64,000 nucleotides of DNA from Entelurus aequoreus (GCF_033978785.1 NC_084733.1:19451165-19515164), one strand, 5' to 3'; counted from the first letter of the stretch, positions 44,183 through 55,845 are shown. The notes: a model not told the origin generated them from the letters alone. Made by a program: numbers and translations.

Positions 44183-45166
44183 TAGGGACGTAACTATAAA
44201 CGGTAATTTAACTGTGGTAAAACTCCTGACGGTTAATATTAGTGAAGTGAAGTGAAGTGAATTACATTTATATAGCGCTTTTTCTCAAGTGACTCAAAGC
44301 GCTTTACATTGTGAAACCCAATATCTAAGTTACATTTAAACCAGTGTGGGTGGCACTGGGAGCATGTGGGTAAAGTGTCTTGCCCAAGGACACAACGACA
44401 GTGACTAGGATGGCGGAAGCGGGGATCGAACCGGCAACCCTCGAGTTGCTGGTACGGCCGCTCTACCAACCGAGCTATACCGCCCCACATATTACTGCAT
44501 TAAATTAAAATTATCGGAAAACCGTGATTGATAACCACACTTTGATTAAATTATGGATCGACTAGCGTTAGCTCGTTAACTAGCTTAAATGCTAACATAA
44601 AAACAAGAGACATTAATGTCTTCCCCCATTAAGGAACGTCATATCCCAATCTAAACTTGAAAAACACATTTCTGTCTGATCAACTAAGATACATTATTTA
44701 ATTTGAACATAAAATCTGTGCTGCCTTAAAACAAACTGATCGATAAATACTCGACAACGTCCAGTTGAAACAGACCGCAGTGTCTTCAACAGGCAGTGAA
44801 CTCGCGTGACGTCACATAAACCGGAAGGGAAGTGAAGTGATGATTTATTTAGCATTTATTAAAAACATTTTAAAACATTTATAAATTACAACAAAAGAAG
44901 TTAACCATATATAAACACGCAAACAAAAATAATATGGCTCTTATGAAGCTAAAACAATATTTAATGTTTCCTCTGCTATAAATGTACAGTATATTGTGTC
45001 TATTTAATTTAGTTATTTAAAAAAAGAGTACAAGTTGGTTAAACAATTTTATTGTGTGTTTAGGTACTTTTTGAGCAAATTGAACAATACCGCGATAATA
45101 ATGATAACCGTGATAATTTTGGTCACAATTAACTTGATATTAATTTTTTATATTGTTACATCCCTA
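44183..45166. mobile_element. Non-autonomous hAT-like element with nested SINE
   Basis: The ends TAGGGACGTAACTATAAACG and TATATTGTTACATCCCTA are inverted. The left terminus lies inside the target duplication of the preceding element, so that element landed on it. There is no coding frame. A SINE is inserted at 44243-44486. Confidence 0.7.
44243..44486 (-). mobile_element. tRNA-derived V-SINE with well-kept promoter boxes
   Basis: On the minus strand the head GGGGCGGTATAGCTCGGTTG has box A (TAGCTCGGTTGGTAGAGC) and box B (GGTTCGATCCC, 44423-44440), both near-perfect for RNA polymerase III. The V-SINE core TTGTGTCCTTGGGCAAGACA, CAAAGCGCTTTGAGTC and AAAAGCGCTATATAAATG follow, ending in a (TTCAC)n tail. 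It is complete at about 245 bp and looks younger than the copy at 31147. Confidence 0.92.
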
Positions 45167-45332
45167 GTTGATGTGCACAATAAATATCGGACCAATAATA
45201 ATCGTGTCGGAATTATAAAGTCATACTGATAAATGCAATAAGATTAAAAAATAGCTCCGACAACTGACAAAAAAACGCTCCAATGATGCAAGATTACTGG
45301 TATTGTGCTGTAGGGCTGGGCAATTTTTTTTT
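45167..45332. other. Short spacer
   Basis: TAGGGCTGGGCAATTTTTTT at 45312 looks like one hAT end without a partner. Confidence 0.35.
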
Positions 45333-45631
45333 CATGCTTGAAATAAGAAATTATTACTTTGAAAAAGTAGTTTTATTCTTGTGAGTGTTGATGACCCAGC
45401 TGTGCAACAGTTGATATTCTAGTTTCAAGCATGTTTTACTCAATATAGGTCATAAAATCTCAGCAATAAGCTGTAATATCTTACTGAGATCATTTAGGAC
45501 CAAAACAAGTAAAACACTAACATAAAATCTGCTTAGTGAGAATAATTATCTTATCAGACAGAAAATAAGCAAACATCACCCTTATTTGAGATATTTAATC
45601 TTACTTAGATTTCAGTTTTTGCAGTGTGTTA
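45333..45631. mobile_element. Non-autonomous element fragment (CACTGCAAAAACTG end)
   Basis: Right end ATCTTACTTAGATTTCAGTT followed by TTTGCAGTG. The body has direct short repeats such as CTTACTGAGATC, and there is no frame. The left terminus is missing. Confidence 0.5.
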
Positions 45632-45639
45632 GTTGAGAG

Positions 45640-46252
45640 TATGCCAAAATGCACATGAAAGACTCTCAGACCATGATAAACAAAAGTATCTGGTCTGATG
45701 AAAACAAAAATTTAACATCATGTTTGGAGGAAACCGGACACCGCTCATCACCAAGCTAATACCATCCCAACAGTGATGCATGGTGGTGGCAGCATCATAC
45801 TGTGGGGATGTTTTTCAGCAGCAAGAACTGGGGAAATAGTCAGGATAGAGGGAAAGATGAATCCATCAATGTATAGAGACATTCTGGATGAAAACCAACG
45901 CTTACCATCCAACCTGATGGAGCTTGAGAGGTGCTGCAAAGAGGAATGGGCAAAACTGCCCAAAGATAGGTGTGCCAAGCTTGTGGCATCGTATTCAAAA
46001 AGGCTTGAGGCTATAATTGCTGCCAAAGGTGCATCAACAAAGTATTGAGAAAATGTTGTGAATACTTATGTACATGTGATAGTTTTAGGGTTTTGGGGTT
46101 GTTTTTTTAATTGCAAATTTCACATTGTCATTATAGGTTATTGTGTTTAGAATTTTAAAGACAAAACATTATTTATTCAATTTCAGAATAAGGCTGCAAC
46201 ATAACAAAATGTGGAAAAAGTGAAAGGCTGTGAATACTTTCTGGATGCACTG
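45640..46252 (+). mobile_element. Tc1-like transposon, 3' part
   Basis: The right terminus GTGAATACTTTCTGGATGCA, ending CACTG, lies beside TA. The left side breaks inside the transposase. A segment between the MYRDIL motif and the LPSNLMELE region is also deleted. Confidence 0.82.
45655..46048 (+). pseudogene. Tc1 transposase, C-terminal remnant
   Basis: It begins with a WSDENKN-like first-Asp region (about 45690), then a frame MHGGGSIILWGCFSAARTGE, NPSMYRDILDENQ and EEWAKLPKDRCAKLVASYSK, ending AKGASTKY. About 70 residues with the second Asp and the Glu are deleted near 45900. A stop lies upstream at about 45714. Not functional. Confidence 0.85.
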
Positions 46253-46254
46253 TA

Positions 46255-46564
46255 TGTAAGACACATATGTTTTTTTTTTTTCCAATTACATTCTTAGTCG
46301 TTATATACGGCAAGCACAAGGTGGCTAACAATCCATCTGACAGGAGTCTTCTTTTGGGCCCATAAGCTCTCTAAAAAACAACCAAAAACCGCAAACAGTA
46401 CTCCATTTACATGTCGTGACCTGAATATTAACCTAGTATTAGCGATATTGCTATTATAAGAGCTGACACAGTGGAACAACTTTTAGCGACACTGTGATCA
46501 GTAAGAGGTAATTAGCTTATGCAGCTATTGACTTATACTAAACTGCTGCATGGCCTCTGAGTAA
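46255..46564. other. Intronic spacer
   Basis: Nothing recognised. Confidence 0.4.
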
Positions 46565-47400
46565 GGTGGTCCCGATACCATTATTTTGGTACCGGTACCA
46601 AGCGGTAGAAAATGTATTATTATTCTACTTGTTCATTTACTGTTAATATCCGCTTACTTTCTGTTTTAACATATTTCATCTACACGTCTGTTAAAATGTA
46701 ATAAATACGTATTCTTCTATTGTTTGGATGCTTTACATTCGTTTTGGATGATACCACAAATTTGGGTATCGATCCGATACCAAGTAGTTACAAGATCATA
46801 CATTGGTCATAATTTAAGTCCTTGGGTGTCAAGGGACATATTTCCTGAGTTTATAAACATAATATAAATAGAAAAAAACAAAAAAACAAAGATTTTCTGA
46901 CGATAAAAAATATGATGTAATCATAATAGTATCGACTAGGTACGCTCTTGTACTTCTGCGGGGATGATACTTGTGAGAAACTAACTTTATTTGTCACCAT
47001 GGGGGCGATGGTTAGTGATTTAGAAGTAGCTAAAATACTGCCGACTGCAGATGGATGTTAGCCGTTAATTAGCTAGCCATGTTTTAAAGTACCTCTTGCT
47101 GAGCAGCGTTTCAGTGTTATAGCTTCACCTTTATCGTTAGCTTCACAGTCAGTAGTTCATTTCTTTTTTCTAAAAAGTTACTGAATCGATTTTTACTCAT
47201 TGAATCGTTTTGGATCGTATCGTTCTAAAAAAATGAGATTGTCCTTGAATCATATCAGTAACCACAAATATCATATTGAACCATTGTTACCAACGTTACA
47301 CACCTTACAATGACAACATTCCAAAATAAGTGCAGTTTCCATTTAAGGTAGCATACCAATGTGAGGATATTATTGGCCTCCAAGATAGCAGTTGTATGTT
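46565..47400. mobile_element. hAT-like element, left part
   Basis: AAGGTGGTCCCGATACCATT and TTGGTACCGGTACCAAGC form the typical subterminal region. The matching opposite end (GGTATCGGGACAACACTAG) is not here but occurs at 52672-52691 in another copy. The tail after 47000 is GC-moderate. Confidence 0.45.
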
Positions 47401-47957
47401 TTAGAGCACGTCCGGCCCGCTAAAGCATTTCATTTGGCCCACCGGACATCACCCAAATAGGCTTGATGAAACCAGTAAAACTAGGGTTGATCATGTATGC
47501 AGTACTCCCGCCACCCCACACGGGGCAACAGCGAGGCATAAGTGTCACAATGAAGCAGCAGTGGGGTGAGTAGAAAAAGAAGACTACTTATTCAACCCTG
47601 AAAAAAGTCAAAATAAATTACGAAAATCTGACTTTTAATAACAACTGGACAACACAGTATGAATGTTCTGCTACGAGCAAGTACTGGAGTCATTGTTTCC
47701 TGTCGGACATTTGAAGCGACAGACACATTGTTCTAAACAAGCAGCAACAATGGTAGAAATCCACTAAATCATAATGAAACTTGGTCAAACCTTTGTAAGT
47801 AGATATTGTGCATAAATATATTTAGTTTGTTTTGTATCGAAATTGCTGACTTTGTGATGTTTATTGTATTTGTGGTTGCGTTGTTTTTTGTCTGAGAGTA
47901 ACCCTAGAGGGTGATAACGCTACACCTTTGGTTTAGTTGTGAGTCACAGACACATAC

Positions 47958-49070
47958 ATTGAATGAATGAAATAAGTTTATTTCGGTCATATAATCAACC
48001 ATCAACCATTTTGTGTGATCAGTTTAACAGTACAGATTAGACATATTTAACAATCATACACATTTACACACAAAAAGAAAAGAAAAGCAAAAGAATGACC
48101 GAAAAAGGAATAGGCTGAAGCCAAAGCTTATATTTGCCTATCCTATACATTCACTGAAAATTACATTGCCTGGAACATCAACGTTAAAAAAAAATCAATG
48201 GGATGAAAGTAATTGTTACTATATTTTATAATTTACAATGATTTCACCTTTCAAGGCTTTCTTAAACCTTAACAAAGAACTACATGTCTTCAACTCATCA
48301 CTGAGCTTGTTCCACCATTTAACTCCTAAAACTGAAATACATTTGTATTTTATATTCGTTCTTACTTTACCTATTTCAAAAACCCATATCCCCGTAAATG
48401 ATAGTTTTCTCCTCTTAATTTAAATAACCTAAGAATACAAGCTGGAAGGCTGTTGTTCTTTACTCGAAACATAATTTACATTGTTTTTAAAAACACAATA
48501 TCTGAACATTTTAACACATTAGAACATATAAATAATGGATTGGTATGTTCATAGTAGCACGCTTTGTGTATTATTCTAATGACCCTTTTTTGAAGTTTAA
48601 TTATTGGGTCTATGTTTGTTTTATAAACATTTCCCCAAACTTCAACACAATATGTTAAATATGGAAAAATAAAAGAATAATATAACATACGCAGACATTT
48701 CTTATTCAGCATGTGTTTTACTTTAGAAAGAATAGCAATGGATTTGGATATTTTTCCCTTTATATATTCAATATGCGGTTTCCAACATAATTTATGATCA
48801 ATTATTATTCCCAAGAATGTAGTTTCATATACTCTATCAATTTCCACTAGATTTAATTTAAATTTTGCTTCACAATTTGTCCTTGCACCACTAAACACCA
48901 TAAATTTAGTTTTCTTATCATTTAATGATAAGTTATTAACATCAAACCATTTTTTTAGCTGAATCAACTCAACCTCTATTATCCTCAACACTTCCTTCAA
49001 GTATTCTCCTGAACAATACACATTGTGTCCAATCTGTACTTTGTTGTGTGAATGTCTTAACATGAAACCT
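47958..49070 (-). mobile_element. CR1/L2-like LINE, 5' truncated
   Basis: The tail on the minus strand is GACCGAAATAAACTTATTTC with ATTCATTCAAT repeats, the usual L2-type 3' end. The C-terminal part of the reverse transcriptase is upstream. The 5' end is cut at about 49070. Confidence 0.85.
48476..49063 (-). pseudogene. LINE reverse transcriptase, C-terminal part
   Basis: The 195-codon frame contains LKKWFDVNNLSLNDKKTKFM, then FLGIIIDHKLCWKPHI and LYYSFIFPYLTYCVEVWG, the thumb and connection region after the catalytic YADD box in CR1/L2 LINEs. The YADD box itself and the endonuclease are lost with the 5' truncation. The frame ends in FLKTM, short of the usual end. It is a relic of a retrotransposed copy and not a host gene. 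Confidence 0.85.
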
Positions 49071-49500
49071 TCTATTTAATTTATGTAAAATACACAAAGG
49101 ACATTATTTATGCAAAATACACAACTAAGTAATACTTTTGTAATGTTGATTTTATGTTTATAGTTTTAGTTTTACAACTTAAATTAAGGAAGAAATGTAA
49201 ATAAATCAAACTGAGGAAGGAAAATAATTCAAAAGAGGGCAGATCAATCCTCAACAAAACTTCTGGAGCGTCTGTTTCTACATGCTGTTAACTAACTGCA
49301 CACGCTGGAAACAAGTAGCGAGGGCAGAATAATGAATTTATTGACAGTGCAGTGTGTAAGCCGATGTGTTTACTTTGTAGTTACGTAAAGACAGTCTCAA
49401 AGGGATGTAACCTGCGATGGCACTTTCTGACAAAAAATCCACATTTCGATGTCCGGCCCTGAGCCCTTGGGCCGTTAAAACTGCGGCCCTCTTCATGATG

Positions 49501-50310
49501 TAGTTGAATAGCCCAGTTTTTCCGGGAAAAATGTATAGATTGTGCTACTTTTCATTTCCCCCAAAATTGGGTTATAGTAGTAGCACAGTCCTTTAAAGCA
49601 CATTTTACACAATATGGCCTTTAACTTTCCAAAAAGGAACTAAAAATCAAGTGTCATTGGTAAAAATGTCAGTTGAGGATGCTTGTGAATTAATAAAGGG
49701 TTTTAAAGTCAGAGTTTGACCATGGAAACATTTGTTCTAATTCCATAACAACTGGGAGCGTATTTTGTTAAGCGTTAAAAGATTGTGAAAACTTATCAAA
49801 GCGAGAAACAAAGAATGTGCGAATACATGTAGAGGGGAGCGCACACAAGAAACAAAAGCACGCAGGCGTAATGTGTAAAGCCACCGATTTAAACAGAAGA
49901 TGACAAAGAAAGTCAGACAGAGGGCGCAAACTGCCCTAAGGCAAGATGGCCGGCCCCTCGCTACCATGGCAGTGTGTGCGGACACGCAGGGCGGGGAGGA
50001 GGGCCCTGGAGCTGTTCTCGGCACCGCGTGGGCACATCGAAGCAAAGAGGAAGAACCAAACAAGAATAAAAATATATCTATTTATTGCTCATTATTTTCA
50101 ATGGAAATGTTCCTAAAATGACTTTTTTTAGACCTGTGATTGGCTAGAATGTGATTATACGTAGTTAGGAATAATAGCGCCACCACCTGTTTGTAGCTTG
50201 TTAAGAACAGTTTGTAATTGCATTTCCATGCAAACAGATTTTAAAGACATGGTGTAAACAATCGATTTTAAACACATGGTGTAAACAATCGATCCGGACA
50301 CCAATTAGTA
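49501..50310. other. Intronic sequence, partly GC-rich
   Basis: No repeat ends. 49910-50045 is unusually GC-rich and repeat-poor. A minus-strand frame (49737-50063) has no family or splice support. Confidence 0.35.
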
Positions 50311-50480
50311 TCGGATAGGGGGTGTAACGATTGAGCGATACATCGATATGTTGGTTTTTACTCCTACATTTTAAGTATATCGATTTGTGCTCGACAAGTT
50401 TGTCTTCCGGATGATAGGTATCGATCCAAGATCGTTTTAAAAGGGAACAATCGATACAATAAAAAGAAAAAAAGTTTGGA
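50311..50480. mobile_element. hAT-like terminal fragment
   Basis: TAGGGGGTGTAACGATTGAG and many ATCGAT motifs are typical of the ends of small hAT elements. No right end found. Confidence 0.45.
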
Positions 50481-50960
50481 TTGAAAAGTTTTATACTTTT
50501 AAAAATAAGGACCTTGAAACTTTAAGTCTATTCTCCCTGCTGTAACGTCATCAAAAAAATGGTGGAGGCCGAGAAAAGTCACAACCAACACAAACGCCAC
50601 AAGACAATATCATTAATTACAACACAACAGCTTTAGCCACAGCACAATTGCAAAAGCCATAACAAACACAAACAACACAACACAATATTTTAAAGCTGCA
50701 ACACAACTTTAAGCAACAAAAGCTGCGACCGCCACACTGGAAAGAGTGACAGCGGAATAAATTAGGCAACGCATCGACTTTCGGGACACAACAACATGAA
50801 GTGTGACACACAATACGTAACTAGCAGCCAGGGAGAAGTAATTTCATGAAAAGGAAATACATAGAAGCAATGAATGGAGTATATGGAAATTAGGAAGTGA
50901 GGTTCCAACACCATCAACTGGGATGAAGTTAAGTGCATTTCTTAGTATTTTTAGTACAAT
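50481..50960. other. Intronic sequence, nothing recognised
   Basis: ACAACACAAC-rich low-complexity sequence at 50580-50710. Confidence 0.4.
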
Positions 50961-50964
50961 TATC

Positions 50965-51053
50965 AGCGCCCAAATGCAGCTGAGATAGGCTCCAGCACCC
51001 CCCAGCGACCCCGAAAGGGACAAGCGGTAGCAAATGGATGGATGGATGGATGG
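50965..51053 (+). mobile_element. SINE 3' end with (ATGG)n tail
   Basis: CAGCTGAGATAGGCTCCAGC, CCCGAAAGGGACAAGCGGTA and then ATGGATGG repeats. This tail is shared by the fragments at 51357, 56503, 58283 and 62108 and resembles the GATG-repeat end of RTE-type (Rex3) LINEs. Confidence 0.75.
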
Positions 51054-51154
51054 ATTATAACTGAAAGACTAGACTTAACATGTTACATACCGAGCACAAA
51101 CGAGAAGCAGGCATGCTAAAAAATAAGGTAACTGCTCCTGTAAGCTAGCTTTTA

Positions 51155-51350
51155 AGGGGACCTATGATACAAAACCAACTTTTCTAATCTATTGTTACCT
51201 GCTTTTGTGCATTTGGGTTCTCCGTAAGTCCAGACAGTTTGAAGTCACACCATTGAGGCATTTCAGAGATATTTATAAAACAATCTTGCTTTCCTTTGTG
51301 CTTCCTCCAAACGAGCTGTTTGGGCCAATAACAAATTTTGCTTAAATATA
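51155..51350 (+). mobile_element. TTAA-type element fragment
   Basis: TTAAGGGGACCTATGATACA followed by CTTCCTCCAAACGAGCTGTT matches the fragments at 12883-13247 and, inverted, 34340-34510. Confidence 0.55.
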
Positions 51351-51356
51351 TATTCC

Positions 51357-51417
51357 ATCCATCCATTTTCTACCGCTTATCCCTTTCGGGGTCGCTGGAG
51401 CCTATCTCAGCTGCGAA
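51357..51417 (-). mobile_element. SINE 3' end fragment, reversed
   Basis: ATCCATCCATTTTCTACCGC then CCCTTTCGGGGTCGCTGGAG and TATCTCAGCTGC is the reverse of the tail at 50965. The two tails lie about 300 bp apart head to head. Confidence 0.75.
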
Positions 51418-51960
51418 TTATTGCTGATAAACAATATTATTGCCATTATTTTTATGAGACCAAATTAGCTATTGATGTAATGATGATACATAATAAGAAT
51501 GCATGTATATCCTTTCAAATGCAATAAACTTGTATTTCTCATGTATTTTAACATTGTAATTAGATTAAAAACGTTTAAATCTCCAAGTTAAATAAAACAA
51601 ACAAATAACAATAAAATATACTTTGTCTGTTAGCAAAATTTTGCACTTGAATAAAAATTACAACCAAAAGCAATACAATATTTTAAGGGGGAGGCTCAAA
51701 TTTACACAACCATAACAATAAATAAAATAGCTAAATAAAGTATTGAAAAACAAAGTTACACTTCAATATGTTGTACATTACTTAACTGACAATCAGTCAA
51801 CCTTCTTAAAAAAAGCGCAAAAAAAAAACAAAACATTACGGTTTAAACAGATTACATATGCAAAACACAACTACCAGTAAGTTTGTCAAATTCCGAGACA
51901 TGACATGACAACATGACAGCACTTTTAAAAAATGCTAGTTGTATAACTGTATTAAATGGC
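51418..51960. other. AT-rich intronic sequence
   Basis: Nothing recognised. Confidence 0.4.
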
Positions 51961-51964
51961 AGCA

Positions 51965-52262
51965 TGTCTTTGGCGATGTATCTAACCACACCTGAGATCA
52001 GTAGGTCGTGAGTTCAAAACCCGGCCGAGTCATACCAAAGACTATAAAAATGGGACCCATTACCTCCCTGCTTGGCACTCAGCATCAAGGGTTGGAATTG
52101 GGGGTTAAATCACTAAAAATTATTCCCGGGCGCGTCCACCACTGCTGCTCACTGCTCCACTCACCTCTCAGGGGGTGAACAAGGGTGATGGGTCAAATGC
52201 AGAGAATAATTCCGCCACACCTAGTGTGTGTGTGACAATCATTAGTACTTTAACTTTAATAA
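51965..52262 (+). mobile_element. tRNA-derived SINE, second copy
   Basis: Same family as 6113-6408. The head is worn (TATCTAACCACACCTGAGAT), box B-like GTCGTGAGTTCAAAACCCGG is visible, and the body includes GGTTGGAATTGGGGGTTAAA and GGGGGTGAACAAGGGTGATG. The tail is AGTACTTTAACTTTAA. Confidence 0.82.
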
Positions 52263-52691
52263 GTGATTATTACATTTTAACAGAAGTGTAGATAGAACAT
52301 GTTAAAAGAGAAAGTAAGCAGATATTAACAGTAAATGAACAAGTAGATTAATAATTCATTTTCTACCACTTGTCCTTAATAATTTTGACAAAATAATGGA
52401 ATGATAAATGACACAATATGTTACTGCATATGTCAGCAGCTAAATTAGGAGCCTGTGTTTGCTTACTTACTAACAAAAAACAAGTTGTCTTGTATGTTCA
52501 CTATTTTATATAAGGACAAAATTGCAATAATTAATATATGTTTAATGTACCGTAAGATTTTTTGTTAAAATAAAGCCAATAATGCCATTTTTTGTGGTGC
52601 CCTTTATTTAGAAAAGTATCAAAAAGTACTGAAAAGTATCAAAATACATTTTTGAACGGGTACCAAAATATTGGTATCGGGACAACACTAG
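52263..52691. mobile_element. hAT-like element, right part
   Basis: It ends GGTATCGGGACAACACTAG and has AAAAGTATCAAAAAGTACTG near the end. It is the other half of the family seen at 46565. The SINE abuts its left side. Confidence 0.55.
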
Positions 52692-53480
52692 TAGGTAATA
52701 GATTTTGTTCAGTTACTGTGAACTATTGACTTCATTTTGCTCAAATATGTGCATTAAAAGAGATTAAGAAACACATTTAAATACTGTGCTGATATTATTA
52801 AACTGTCAGTAGCACTCACCATAAACAAATGTAATAATCTACAGTTCATAATGTGATGGATATCAGATTTCTTCTGTGTAGATAAAAAAGCAGTACAAAT
52901 GGATGTAGGATCAAAGCATATCATAGCATCAGATTTCCAGCATTTCTCAGGTGAAAATGTGAAAATAAATGGGCTTTTTTCGCCCCTTGCCAGGCTCCGA
53001 ACCAGGTCTCGTTTTATCGTCACATATAAAACTTTAATTATCTGCTAGAACAGGATCAAAAAAAAAAATTAAAAATAAACTTCGAGTGTGATTTACCAAG
53101 TACGACAGCTTAAGAGCGGCGACATGATTCTGTAATCTCGCCGTGCGGTTTACAACGACCGTTCAGTGGGCCAGATGGAACCAGACAAGTAAGGCCCCTA
53201 TGAGACGGCGCTAATGGGCTACTAAGTGACTCAGAATCCAGGGAGGGGGACTTGTAAAACATCTCAGAAGCTGTGACATGCGTCATGAACCTTAGCCAGC
53301 AGGAGTAAGTTTAGTGGCGCTTTGAGAGATGGCTCCTGAAGAGCAGTTGTGCACATGTCAGCACACACACACACACAAAACTCTTGAAGAGTTGCAATAG
53401 TTTGGTGTGTTGGGAAACTTTTATTTTTTTGTTTCATGTCAAGGAATTAGGCTGGCTAAAATGACAGAAATATGACACAC
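52692..53480. other. Right end of dph6 intron 3
   Basis: Unique-looking. 53095-53345 is GC-richer and free of repeat ends, apart from an AC run at 53364-53378. Confidence 0.45.
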
Positions 53481-53665
53481 CTTGACAAGGCTCAGCAGCT
53501 CATAAAGGTCTTCCACCTCGTCCCCTGCTGTCTCACGGTAGTCTCTGCCGGTGTCCAAGCTGAAGCCCTGGATGGTGCGTCGGTATAGAGGTACGTCCAT
53601 GGCCTCGGCGTACAGCTCTATGGCCTGGTGACCCACAGTTTGGTACATGTAGCTGTCCAACTCAT
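53481..53665 (-). CDS. dph6: dph6 exon 3
   Basis: It follows an acceptor TTCCGCATCACAG and ends VK|GTGTGT. It encodes 62 residues (about 39-100): DELDSYMYQTVGHQAIELYA, then MDVPLYRRTIQG and GDEVEDLYELLSLVK, which is the conserved DPH6 block after the ATP-binding loop. The first two bases complete the Asp codon begun by the last G of exon 2, and the exon ends on a codon boundary. The 185 nt are open. The following intron is the 48 kb intron 3 filled with transposons. Confidence 0.97.
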
Positions 53666-54003
53666 CTGTGATGCGGAAGAAAACAATTGGAAACGTTTTA
53701 CTTATACAAGAAGTGATAGAAACAATGAACATGATTGCCATTTTATGATGTATTGGGGCAGTGGTTTACAAAGTGTGAGAGAGTTATCCGCAGGGGAGGT
53801 GCTGCAGCTTGAGGAAAATAAAGAACATTATTCTTTTCAGAGCTACTACGCTAACTTCATGCAGAAGTTTAAAAAAGGTTGTACCAAAGGTGAAAGAGTC
53901 AAAGACCTGATTGAGCAAAAAAACTCTATATAGTGTATGTTAAAAACTGTGTTTTCTAGGGAGTGGCTCTTTGTGTCACAGTTAAACTATGGAGTGTTTA
54001 GAC
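53666..54003. other. Left part of intron 2
   Basis: CAGTGGTTTACAAAGTGTGA at 53758 resembles a hAT end. Otherwise nothing recognised. Confidence 0.4.
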
Positions 54004-54085
54004 CAGGGGTCGACAACCCAAAATGTTGAAAGAGGCATATCGGACCAAAAATACAGATAGAAAATGGAAATACTTAAAAATTGTG
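54004..54085. mobile_element. hAT-like terminus (CAGGGGTCGACAACCC)
   Basis: The left terminus and first 80 bases of the family at 43103 and 59875 (AAATGTTGAAAGAGGCATAT). The right end could be the fragment ending at 57135, with large insertions between, but flanking 8-mers do not confirm this. Confidence 0.6.
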
Positions 54086-54087
54086 TA

Positions 54088-54693
54088 CCAGATTTTTCGG
54101 ACTATAAGTCGCAGTTTTTTTCATAGTTTGGCTGGGGGTGCGACTTATACTTAGGAGCGACTTATGTGTGAAATTATTAACACATTACCGTAAAATATCA
54201 AATAATATTATTTAGCTCATTCACGTAAAGAGACTAGACGTATAAGATTTCATCGGATTTAGCGATTAGGAGTGACAGATTGTTTGGTAAACGTATAGCA
54301 TGTTCTATATGTTATAGTTATTTGAATGACTCTTACCATAATATGTTACGTTAACATACCAGACACGTTCTCAGTTGGTTATTTATGCGTCATATAACGT
54401 ACACTTATTCAGCCTGTTGTTCACTATTCTTTATTTATTTTAAATTGCTTTTCAAATGTCTATTCTTGGTGTTGGGTTTTATCAAATACATTTCCCCAAA
54501 AAATGCGACTTATACTCCAGTGCGACTTATATATGTTTTTTTCCTTCTTTATTATGCATTTTCGGCCGTTGCGGCTTATACTACGGAGCGATTTATACTC
54601 CGAAAAATACGGTATGTTTTTTTCCTTCTTTATTATGCATTTTCGGCCGGTGCGACTTATACTCCGGAGCGACTTATACTCCGAAAAATACGG
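54088..54693. mobile_element. Non-autonomous TA-flanked element (AAGTCGC variant) with duplicated end
   Basis: It starts near CCAGATTTTTCGGACTATAA and ends CTCCGAAAAATACGG beside TA, with subterminal GCGACTTATACT motifs. Its last 81 bp are tandemly duplicated (54532-54612 and 54613-54693), which also duplicates the terminus. There is no transposase. Confidence 0.8.
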
Positions 54694-54695
54694 TA

Positions 54696-55357
54696 ATTGT
54701 ATGCTCAAAACTTTGTGCCGATATGTATTGTACAATATCTGAAGTACACATTTCTATAAGACATTTCTCTTCAGAATAGTTGGGAACGTTTGTCCTCTCC
54801 CCAAATTTGTCACTCCCGGATCATAGCCTTTAAATATGAATACAAATATTATGTTACTCTGTTAATATCATGCTTATTTACCTTGTGTAAGTATATATTT
54901 TTAAATAAGCATTGAGGTTTTTTCAAAATTAAATCCATAAAAATACATTTTTTAACACATTTTCTTATATATGAAATATATATGAAATTATTCAAAATCG
55001 ACATGCATTTTTAAAAAAAAATGCATAACACTGATTAGATTGATTTCAGAGTTAATGATTTATAAAATTTAACATAAATTTAACCAATCAATATCATATT
55101 TTAGTTGATAATATACTTTATTTTCTTTGTAAACACTGTATTTCTGTAGTGACTGCACATGTTTCGGTAGTGACCACTATTTTGTTTGCAAGGTTGTATC
55201 ATATTCCCTCAACCTTATTGCTTAATCTTAATTTACAACATGCTTGAGGTTGGAAATGATGCAAACACTTATGTTTTGTGGTCAATAAAATAATTTATTT
55301 TTGGAGAAAACTGTTAATTATCAGTTGAAAATAAGTACCCACGTGGGTTCCGTATTC
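54696..55357. other. AT-rich intronic sequence
   Basis: Nothing recognised. Confidence 0.4.
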
Positions 55358-55505
55358 AGTGGCAGCACGGTGGAGCAGTGGTTAGTGTTCGTGCTTCACA
55401 GGGAAAGGGCTTTCTGTGTGGAGTTTGCATGTTCACCCCGAGACTGTGTGGGTTTTCTTCGGGTACTCCGGCTTCCTACCACCTCCAAAAACATACAACT
55501 GGGAT
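55358..55505 (+). mobile_element. SINE head fragment
   Basis: GGCAGCACGGTGGAGCAGTG, GTTAGTGTTCGTGC, TGTGTGGAGTTTGCATGTTC and CTCCGGCTTCCTACCACC form the head and middle of the same SINE whose tail lies at 50965 and 56503. It breaks off after ACATACAACTGGGATA. Confidence 0.7.
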
Positions 55506-55845
55506 ATATAGGCTCCTTGTTTGCTCCCTGGCCGATAAAATGTTGATGACTTCAAACTTTCCTTTCTTTTTTTTTATTTCTTTCTTCTTCAAATATTCTT
55601 GGTGTTAACTGGTTCAGCCTTCACACTTTCTCCATATTCTCTCAACCTTTCTTTTTTCCCTTTTTATTTGGTTTTGGCATGTTGGTGTCTTGATTCTTTC
55701 TCTTTGAACTCTACAATTACAGATAGAAACCAGCATTTCATTATAAACATGCTTATTTGCTATGAATAGATTATTGAAATGTAAATTCTTGAAAATAACA
55801 ACTTAATTTAAGACTTTGTGAACACATTGTTTCAAAATTGTAGGA
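55506..55845. other. T-rich intronic sequence
   Basis: Nothing recognised. Confidence 0.4.

Larger units (their letters stand above)
47405..49500. mobile_element. Possible hAT-like element split by a LINE
   Basis: GCACGTCCGGCCCGCTAAAG on the left and GATGTCCGGCCCTGAGCCCT on the right are both typical of a common fish hAT family, and they flank the LINE at 47958-49070. Exact termini and target duplications were not found. Confidence 0.35.

Noticed and set aside
49737..50063. A 108-codon minus-strand frame in GC-rich sequence
   Set aside because: No family match could be recognised and there are no splice or promoter signals; GC-rich sequence often stays open by chance.
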